From positions 9,868,492 through 9,932,491 of the forward strand of contig NC_057791.1 in assembly GCF_014905175.1 (NCBI RefSeq): a stretch of DNA of 64,000 bases. The letters are read 5' to 3'. The notes below the pieces were generated by a model that saw nothing but the letters and a program-made list of their open reading frames with translations, was not told where the DNA came from and made no database searches. This stretch comes from Aphidius gifuensis. Lineage: Eukaryota; Arthropoda; Insecta; Hymenoptera; Braconidae. A program made the translations under genes and the position numbers. Positions 55,235 through 64,000 of this stretch are shown here, piece by piece (the first letter of the stretch is position 1; each line of letters opens with the position of its first letter).

Positions 55235-56905
55235 AAGGTAGCAACAACTTTAACTTTTAAAATCACAGAGCCCCTCAGAGACAATTGAGAGAGAAGAACT
55301 ATATAAGCTAAATACAAATTAAACAGCCGCGTCACCTAAAGTTGAAATAGATGAGTGCGTTAAGGCCCTTGTTTAGTAATCGGAAGTTTGAGGGTTAACG
55401 TCCGACTATTAAAACACTTTATGGAATCGTTCCGGGTCGAACCACATGTCTGTCGGTCCCAGACTGACCAGATTTTTATTCTTTTTATTTTTTAAACAAA
55501 ATACAATAAGTTGATAAGTTTTAAACATTACTCTGTTTTTTATGGCTAGATCACGAGGTCATACAATTTCAAATAACATATGACTAACAATTTTGGTTTA
55601 TATTTTTTCTAACATATTTTAAACAACGATTTAATTTATGTACTTTTTAATAGCTTTTTACAAACTCGAATATTCCCACACATGGTCAACTCATGCATAG
55701 ATTTTTGAGTAAAAATCACGTAACAAATAAAACCATAAACTCAAGTTTCTCTTTGGTACTATTATAACATATTTTTTAAAACATTATTTGTCAAGAATTA
55801 GAGAAAATCTCACATCTGTCAAACAACTGCACTAACGTATTTTCGATACACAGAATGATCGTAAAATCGACAATAAAAAAGTAAATTTATAACTTTTTAA
55901 AATAAACTAAATTCATGAAAACGTCTTGGACTTTCCGGTCGTAAAATCTATATTTTTTGTTTACACATGGTATTTTTTATGTCACCCTTTGGACCACACA
56001 AGGCCCAATTTTATGTCTAAAAATCCCACCACCTACACCTAGTTTTTTACCCTCTCTTGAACTAATTTTTGACCAATTAAAACTAATTTTTTAACTAAGT
56101 ATACACCCATTTTTTGGACTTAACAATTTTCAACAAACTGAGAAATCAGTTGCTCTTCAACACTCGTTTACGTAACATCTCTAATTAATATTGATTCGCG
56201 TACAACGGGATTTCTTTATACTTACAATATAAAATAGTAGTGTCTGTCCATGACAACACTTGTTAGAGTCAACTCAATACACAATATACAATACAATTAA
56301 TTATAATTTTAGTGAAATAATAAAGTGAATATATTAATAGAATTTAAGCCACAGTGTTTGGATTTATTTAAAGTGTTATTCCTATTATTTCAAGTTACAA
56401 CCTATCCTCCACATCCTTTGATAGCCCTGTATCAAACATAAGGCCTTACAACCCTTGTGAAATTATCGTGGTATATTTGGATACGTGGTGTGATACAGGA
56501 ATAATTTGAAAAATACTTAGCAAAAATTTCAGGATCAAACTACCAACAGTCACTCTCCAATTTTAAGAATATTAAAAAAAATTGACTGACTAGATAATGT
56601 TTTTCCAGAGGTGACAGAGTTTAAGAGACCTGTTCTTTAGAATATTTCAAAGTAATAGAATATCCCGAAATGTACGAACATTTCCGAGCTTCTTGATTAT
56701 AGCGGGAAAGCTATCGGAGAAAAATGGCAGAAAAATAAACGATTCAAACGGACCTAATTGTTTGTATTGGAAAAAAAAAAATTATGAAAGTTGAAATTTT
56801 CCGTTAAGACAGGCGGGAAAAGCTGTTTGTATGCGACCAAACTCTATATACAACCATCTACAATTGTTTATATATATATATATATGTATGACAATATATA
56901 TATAT
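55235..56905. other. No gene seen
   Basis: AT-rich. 55340-55420 has a weak A-box-like TAGATGAGTGCG and GGTTAACGTCC, possibly an old tRNA-like fragment. 56600-56640 matches the ATAGAGTTTT dispersed repeat. TA microsatellites at 56870-56910. Confidence 0.45.
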
Positions 56906-56913
56906 ATATATGA

Positions 56914-59900
56914 CAATCGGTCATTCTGATGACACTTTTTTTTTATATTTTCAAACGCTCTGTAATTATGAATCAAATAATTGTTTCAAAGAATTTTTGT
57001 TTTTCGATTGGTATTTTTAAAGATATTAAACATTGAGTACGGATCGGTCAGTTTGATGACATCGAAAATATGCGAAACGTTGACTTATATATATGAAATA
57101 TATAGTCACAAAGTGACCTAATCATGAAATTTTTTTGTATATATGCATATATACAAGTCATCAAAGTTAACGATTGATATATTTTTTATATATAATTATA
57201 TATATGAACGGCTCCTGAAATGACCGCTTAGTAGTGTGCATACAAAAAAATACTCAGCGAAACGCTCAATGCTTAATATTCCACTAATACAAGAAATTAT
57301 CGACGACTCGGGAATCCCAGAATTGAATGGGAAAATAGAAAAAATAGTAAAAATCAGCTATCCAAGTTTACTCCGTAATTTTTTCTAAATTCTCCCTACA
57401 AATACAGGATTATCAATGTATACTCAATACTGTGACTCTCTTCTTATTAGTGATGATTTTTTCAATTGCTTTTGACTATTTCGTTTCTTTAAGAAACCCT
57501 CACGTCGAACTCAGAATGTTTTCAGCATAACTTTTAGTAAATAAGTTTTGAGTAGACTTAAAATACATAAACCTTTATTTAACAACGTAGAGGCCACTAA
57601 TACTAATTGTATTTAATTTTAGGAATTGGAACAGATATTTTGGAGCGTTTAATTGTTGAAACGTATTTTTATCAGACTTTCATACAGTGTAAAAGTGTAG
57701 AAAAAATATTTTGCATAAGTCAAGAAGACTGTCAGAAATTGCTCATCGTTATCGTAGTAAGGTGCTATAATCTTGATAAAAAGTCTGATTTTTAGTACAA
57801 ACTTACGTAACTATTGTAACTATGTTAAAAAAAGTTTGAGATTGAAAGAACCTATAATAGTTACAAACTTTGAGTGACTATTTCAGAAGGAAGTTATTCA
57901 TCTTCCACAATCAACACAAAAAATTGTGAGAATTCTTCAAATGACTAAATATTACTGTCTATCAAACAGAAAATTCCTGGTCAGGTCGACACAATCGAAA
58001 CATTACTTGATCTATTGTTGGATGAATCATCCATCAAATTTTATCAAATCTGACCATAGAATAACAAAAACGAGTTTTCGTATATTTCTCGAGAATCGGT
58101 CATTTCGATGACACTAGTCACTGGAATAATCGATTCCTAGTAAAGTTGCCTGTTTTTTTTTATTTCTAGACATCATAAGTGATACTCTTCAATTGATCAT
58201 TATTGATAATTCAACGAAACTTAAAGTTTTCATCGACATATTGTTGTAAAATCTATGTTTCTTATATGATTTACAATCGACAATTCCTTATAACAAACAT
58301 GCATCATTGTCGACCAATCGGTGAGTTCGATGACACGGGTCATCAAAATTCACGATTCATCGGTACTGTTAAAAAATGAACAAGTTGTTGAAAACAAGGT
58401 TTGAATTAATGATTAAATTTTTCTACTCTATCAGGCTTTGATACAGAAGTATAAACATATTAGATTGCATTTAGTTAAAAAACTTGTTTGCTTAATTTTT
58501 TTTAAGTAAGGTCCTTGACTTCTGATGAATAGTTTGTTTTTAGTTCGAACTTGTGTGCGTATGTTAAAAAAGTTTGAGATGAGAAAAGCTTGCAATAAAT
58601 ACGACCTCTCTTCTAGAACGAATTAGTTACTATTTTTAATAGAAGTCACTTATCTCTTATAATCAGTACAGATACTTGATTTGCGAATTTGATTAGTGAA
58701 ACGTAACGATAGTCTTCCGTTTTGATTATTGAATTGACCGAATATTACTGTCTAACAGACAAAAAAATCCTGGCCAGGTCGACACGATCGAAACATTACT
58801 TGTTTTATTGTCGAATGAACTACCCATCAAATTTTATCAAATCTGACCCAATAAAAACTAAAGCTTGTTTTTGAAAATTTCTCGAGGATCGGTCATTTCA
58901 ATAACACCGGTCACTGAAATACTCGATTCTTTGTCAAGTTACCTATAACTTTTTTATCTCTCAGCATCGTATGTAATCTATTATTGATGAAAATTCTACA
59001 AAGCTCAAAGTTTATATAAACATATTGTTGTAAGATCCATGTTTTTTGTATGATCAACAATTGATAATTCCTTATAACCGTCGTGCGTCATTGTCGACCA
59101 ATCGGTTAGTTCGATGACACGGGTCACCAAAATACTCGGTTTACAATAATATTTTAATTATTTAGTATCGAAAATTTGAAGTTTTTTGATATTTTTTATG
59201 TATGATTCCTAATTTTCGAATTCACAATATTCACGTAAATTCACATTTTAAATCATGGAAGTCTCGTCTTTTATTCTTTTATATAAATTCAAATATGGAT
59301 TCTTATAATTGACTGAGATTTGGTCATTTCGATGACACGGGTCACCAAAATACACGATTTATCGGTACTGTTAAAAAAATCAGTCTTATGGTAAGAAAAA
59401 ATATTCCTAATGAATCTGAACGATTTATTATCCGTAGTAGGTCATGGTACAGAAATAATCATAAAAAGTTCTGCTCGTATTTGAAAACTTCCTCTGTAAT
59501 AAATTACCGTGATCACGGAACAGATTTTTATTCTTTAAAAAATTTATATGTTTGAGTTTCAGTATCGAGTATTTGTATCATTTAGTATTTCTGAAATCTA
59601 AAAATACGGATAAAGTGAGTATTTCGATGACCAGTCACCAATATTACCGATTCTTATAATTTGTTGACTTGATATATAAAAGTTCTCAAAATAACCGTTC
59701 TACATATTTATTTCGGTCACCGAACTCCCCGGTATAGCATCGATTGGCATTTTCGATGACTGTCACCAAAAATACCGTTTCATGCTCAATCGAGTATTTC
59801 AGTGACTTTTCATGTTTTCACAGGACAAAAATGTTTTACCTTCAATATATTTAATGGATTTGTTATTCAATAAAATTTCCCACATTTTACCAATAAATTT

Positions 59901-60224
59901 CCATTGTTTGATTTAACTCCACCTCGATATTTATCAAAAACAAATTAAAAGAACAAGTAGACACAAAAATTATTCGATAATTTCCGATATTATATATGTA
60001 TCGACAAGCTTCATGCATATAAACTTTTGTGTCAATAGCGCAGAGCGTATCCTTTCAAAATAAGACAATTTTCAATAGCTGTAAACACAGCAGAAGGGAA
60101 ATAAACCGCAAAATCTCCAATCAGTCATTTCGATGACCGTCATCGAAATCCTCGTTTCAAACGTTGGTACTTTGACGACCGTCACCGAAATTACCAAGTG
60201 TCACCAAAGTGACCGATTGGCAGT
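56914..60224. mobile_element. 3.3-kb TIR element packed with a GTCATTTCGATGAC dyad motif
   Basis: CAATCGGTCATTCTGATGAC at 56914 is matched by the inverted GTCACCAAAGTGACCGATTG ending at 60224. Some fifteen internal variants of the same motif occur in both orientations (for example 57042, 58096, 58318, 58893, 59103, 59326, 59617, 59748, 60121, 60173). Its form is ATCGGTCATTTCGATGACAC, often followed by GGGTCACCAAAATAC. No ORF above 62 codons, so no transposase is visible. Confidence 0.6.
57950..59160. repeat. Two diverged tandem units of about 790 bp
   Basis: GGTCGACAC at about 57983 and 58776, CCATCAAATTTTATCAAATC at 58030 and 58825, and CGATGACACGGGTCA at 58328 and 59112 keep a spacing of 784-795 bp. 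They lie inside the 56.9-60.2 kb element. Confidence 0.85.
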
Positions 60225-60843
60225 TCAAAACGTCATCATAATGAGCGTTTCACATACATATTAGCAGTATACGTAATTAGTAAGAAATGTAGCGGTGACT
60301 CACTTATACAATATAAACATGTACTGCACACCGAAATACATATATTAGTATTATACGTAACGCGTAGCATATACACTGAAAAAAGAAAAAGTTAAAAACT
60401 GATACAAAAACTTGTGAGGAATGGAAGTTTCGTTCTTTCAAAAAAAGTTCTTGGATTATGGAAAAAAAGTCTTATATCAAATAAAAAACTTCTTAATCAG
60501 AAAACGAAGAATTTCTTGAACTATGGTAATATTGTCTTGAATTATAACAAATAATTCTGAAACTAAAAAAAAAAGTTTTTAAATAATTACAAAAATTTCT
60601 TGACTCATAACAACATGTTCTAATTTTTTGAAGTAATGTTCTTGGTTTATGACCACATAGGTTTTGGTTGAAGACGTATTTCTTATAATCCAAGAAATAT
60701 AGTAAACAAATGAGGAAAAAAAATTCTAGTATACATATTGTATCATAAGTAGAATAAAATCCTTTATACCACTCATGCATTGTAAACTCGATTTTACACG
60801 TGCCCTAACGGTGAGGTAAACTGCCGCGTAAACGAAACAGTTG
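60225..60843. other. Repeat fragments, no gene seen
   Basis: 60292-60365 matches 48164-48240 (GTGACTCACTTATACAAT, TTAGTATTATACGTAA). 60370-60780 resembles the AGAACAAAA/TTCTTG foldback family (ACACTGAAAAAAG start, CAAAAAAAGTTCTTGG). Confidence 0.55.
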
Positions 60844-61388
60844 CACTCAGAGAAGGATAAGTTAACAGTTAACATACCAATATGTTTACATTAAACATAC
60901 AAAAGTTTAATGTTAAGATATATATATTAACAATAAACATAGATATCTTAACTGTTAACATACGTATGTTTATAGTTAACATACGTATCTTTACGCGGCT
61001 AAATATTTTGATGCGCCAGTCTACTTCTTGTAATCTTTTTTTTTTGACATTATATTGTGATACTATTCTAATTGTAATATAATATAATATGTACTCGTGT
61101 TGTCATAAATTTATTTAAATTTAGTTTTTTTGTAAATTCATTCTTAATTTTACATTCAATTTTCATATTTACATACGTAAATGTCTTCAACTATCAGCCT
61201 AACCTTCAAATTGTGTCAATTACAGATATCTTAATAGTTAACATACGCATATTAACTATTAAGATACGTATGTTTAATGTTAATATATATATCTTTGATG
61301 TAAACTTATCAGCCACCACCCATTTTAACATGGCATATGTTAACATTAAACAGGATATGTTAACTGTTAACATATCCTTCTCTGAGTG
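60844..61388. mobile_element. 545-bp MITE, TIR CACTCAGAGAAGGATA, GTTAAC-rich
   Basis: CACTCAGAGAAGGAT and AGTTAACAGTTAACAT at 60844-60875 are inverted at 61357-61388. Subterminal DNA on both sides repeats GTTAACATACGTATG and TATGTTTAATGTTAA palindromes, giving many HpaI sites. The two ORFs inside only translate this repeat. Confidence 0.85.
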
Positions 61389-64000
61389 TGAGGAGTAAAC
61401 GAAAGTTGGCTTTGTTTTTTATGCCCTCACACTGATAAAAATTTTTTCCTTGATTAAGAAAAAAATTACTTCGTTTTAGGAAATTCGAAAAAGGTTCAAG
61501 GCCCTGTTGTGTATAAAATAAATATTATATTTCAACCCAGATGTATTTATTATAAATAAAAAATTTCTAAAGTTCAAAAAAAAAACTTGAATTTCAGTTT
61601 ATAATGACTGATTATTGAAAATTTTCGTACTGCCCCATAAGAAGTACTTGAAAGAAAAAAAGAAAAACATTAAAGTCCAAGTAATTTTACCCTTTAATCG
61701 AACGAAAAAAGGTTATTGCCACAGTTCAAATTTTTATAATCTAGTTAATTGCGTTCTGTAAAACAGACTATTCACTTATCTTCTCCATGAAAACTACCCA
61801 TAACTATTATTCTTTTGTGCTGAAATTAAATTTTTATTTTTTTAAAATGATAAAATTTATTTTAGTAATAAAAAAAAAAAAAAAACAGATACAGAAAATA
61901 TTTTTCTATCCGGAGAAATATTCTTTTTAAATAGAATCAAACACTTTTTATGGAGAAAAGGTTTTCCTTGATTTTTTTTGAAAATCATTCCCGGTAATGT
62001 TATTTTTCCTTTATTTTCCAATAATAATAAAATAAATTTAGTATACAAAATTGATCAATAAAAATTCAAACTTATAATCTTGTGTATTACATTCTGAACT
62101 CGAAGAATTATAATAAACATTCAAACAATTTTTGCCTGGACATTAGAAATGTGTTTTTCAAAATTGAGAAATATTCCCTAAATCCACGGAAATCCATATT
62201 TGTATTCAAGTAAAATACGGGTTTTGGAAATATTTATTTTTCGTAATAAATTTTTTTTTGTTTTATATCAAAGATTTCAGAATATTATTTATATAAAAAT
62301 TACCATTGATAAATGGATCTTGCACATTATAAATTATTTTTTTTTTCATTAGATTGATAAACTTGATTCCATAAATAAAAAGCAAGAATATAGCATACAG
62401 TATTAATATTTTCATTTGAAAAAATTTTAAATGAAGCTAAATAAAATGCGCTCGTTGAAGTAGTATTTTTTTCCAAATCCAAGGAATTTCATACTTACCG
62501 AGTAAAAAATAATTCCTAAATCCTAGTCAAAAATCTTTCTGAAATTTATCTTCAAAAATTCATTTAAAAAAACGTTTTCTCAAGTAAAATGGAAATGATC
62601 ATATTTACGTGAAACTCGTCCCTAAATTCAAGGAAACTTATTTTCGAATTGTAGAAATAAATTTTTATTTTTATAATTATATTTTTTTTATCAAAAACTT
62701 TATCGCTTCCCCACAGCTGAATGTATATTTGATTAACAAATAAAAAATATCAGTAAAAAAAAACCGCGATTCTCAGGGACACTATATTTGAAAGTATATT
62801 TTCTTGACTGTATTACGATTTTAAAATTGTTACGATTGAATTGCAGATTAAGAATTCCAAGAGAACAGTAATCCGCAGAAAGCAATCGAAACGACTATTG
62901 AAATTCCCATATTTGAGGTGCTTCAAAACATGGTTAAAGTTGCCTGACAAAGCAAGTCCAACAATTGAGTGGGTAGAGTCGCTGATGAGCGAACTCTGAT
63001 TAATATATAAAAATACAGTGGCACTTGAAGATTTAAGTTAGACTTTTAGCTAGTGAAAAGTTGTGAAACAAAATCGCCACCTATCGTACGAAATCAGCAT
63101 TGTCAAAAATTCATAATTTTCCATCAAATCTAAGAAAAAAATTCTATTATTGAATTGGGTTGTAAGCTTCCTAAAAAAAAAAAAAATTCAGCACTTTATT
63201 ATAAAAAGTCTCAATGTGAAGTTGGATACCCTAAATCTAAGTTTAAAATTCTCAATATTAAAGATATTTTGAACAGACAAAAAAAAATACTCAAAAGAAA
63301 AATATTTTTTTCTTTGAAGGTTGATTTTCTTACGTTAAGAAAAAAAAAACTTTATATTCATTCATTCAACATCATAAAAAAAATTTTGTTGTACAATATT
63401 TATGGTCGTAAAGCAAAAATTGAAATTCTTTAGTACATATGCATGTTCTCAGAAAAAAGTATTAACCAATTGGGTCTTGTATTGTCAGATAGGAAAAAAA
63501 AGGAAAAACTCCTAAATCCAAGGAAAAATTTTTTAAGAAGAAACAATTTTTTTTCTAATTATAGAAAAACAAAAAAATATTGTTTGTATATTCTAGTTCA
63601 TTAAAATTAAAAAATGGCACACTTTTTCTTTTTTGATTCCAGATGAAGAAAAAATCAATTATAAAAAAATTAATTTCTATCATGTAAATTATTTGGAAGA
63701 TCCAGTAGAATAATTTTATTCTGGAGCATAAAGAATGAAAGATTATAGATAGTACACTACTACTAGATTGATGCAAGGAAAATTACAAAAAACACTTTAT
63801 ATAATTTTATAAATTTTTTATATGTTTTTTAATTTATACTGTAAGTTTTATTTTATCAAAAAAATGAAAATCAATTCTATAGTTAAATATCAGTGTATTG
63901 GAAATTTAGTTGTCTTAAAAATGTAAAATTTAATTCAAATATTTGCCGCTATATTTTGAGAATTTTGTCATTTCAGGGTTTACAGATCAAAGCAGTCATT
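61389..64000. other. AT-rich, no gene supported
   Basis: Scattered degenerate phrases of the type CCTAAATCCAAGGAA (62160, 62485, 62622, 63505) suggest a very old repeat. ORFs at 61857-62048, 63155-63433 and 63555-63776 are Lys/Phe/Ile simple-composition frames. Confidence 0.5.

Noticed and set aside
55340..55420. Possible tRNA-like module
   Set aside because: A box has two and B box three mismatches to consensus and no paralogue exists in the window.
57607..57795. 62-aa ORF inside the 3.3-kb TIR element as a transposase fragment
   Set aside because: Too short, no catalytic motif, and not kept in the neighbouring 790-bp duplicate.
60882..61398. Two plus-strand ORFs with periodic NI/VNI residues
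   Set aside because: They translate the GTTAAC palindromic lattice of the MITE.

Overview
This is an AT-rich arthropod nuclear window. Spliceable exons with GT/AG borders, Ty1/copia and Ty3/gypsy retroelements, hAT-type MITEs and Pol III tRNA-like modules mark it as animal. The base composition and MITE load would fit an insect such as a parasitoid wasp, but no marker gene here fixes the species. Most of the 64 kb is nested, decayed mobile DNA; only a few stretches look like host coding sequence.

Layout. 0-9.4 kb: inverted-repeat elements nested inside one another (3.8-6.4 kb), then a TIR element carrying a tRNA-like module (8.5-9.3 kb). 9.4-11.7 kb: the best host-gene locus, two in-phase 5' exons of a Ser/Thr-rich protein on the minus strand, with a GC-richer upstream flank and one possible plus-strand exon. 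12.4-14.3 kb: a perfect 58-bp-arm palindrome and a 1.1-kb TIR element with a 79-bp satellite. 14.5-17.1 kb: a 5'-truncated copia element whose RT is preceded by a PHD-like zinc finger and an LQDHQQQ-type repeat. 18.4-19.4 kb: nested MITEs. 21.4-23.8 kb: a TTAA-bounded element holding two tandem arrays and promoter-like sequence. 23.9-24.6 kb: a hAT MITE with a sister copy at 48.8-49.5 kb. 25.1 kb: a possible orphan exon. 27.9-31.3 kb: foldback repeats and a poly-C-flanked satellite. 31.9-32.5 kb: a decayed RPA1-like (OB-fold single-strand DNA-binding) gene. 32.8-35.8 kb: tRNA-like modules, a palindromic array and a small ORF family. 39.5-40.4 kb: a broken gypsy integrase. 40.8-43.75 kb: a non-autonomous LTR element split by a hAT MITE inside its ORF. 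44-49.5 kb: more MITEs, including a 30-bp hAT insertion. 51.3-52.9 kb: a foldback with tRNA-like modules in both arms. 56.9-60.2 kb: a 3.3-kb TIR element full of a dyad motif. 60.8-61.4 kb: a HpaI-site-rich MITE. The rest is AT-rich sequence with no supported gene.

Two themes stand out. First, several unrelated foldback/TIR elements carry tRNA-like A-box/B-box modules. Second, a decayed RPA1-like gene lies among repeats, where a transposon-borne (Helitron-type) origin and a host retrocopy are both possible. Homology calls rest on reading motifs by eye; no database search was run.
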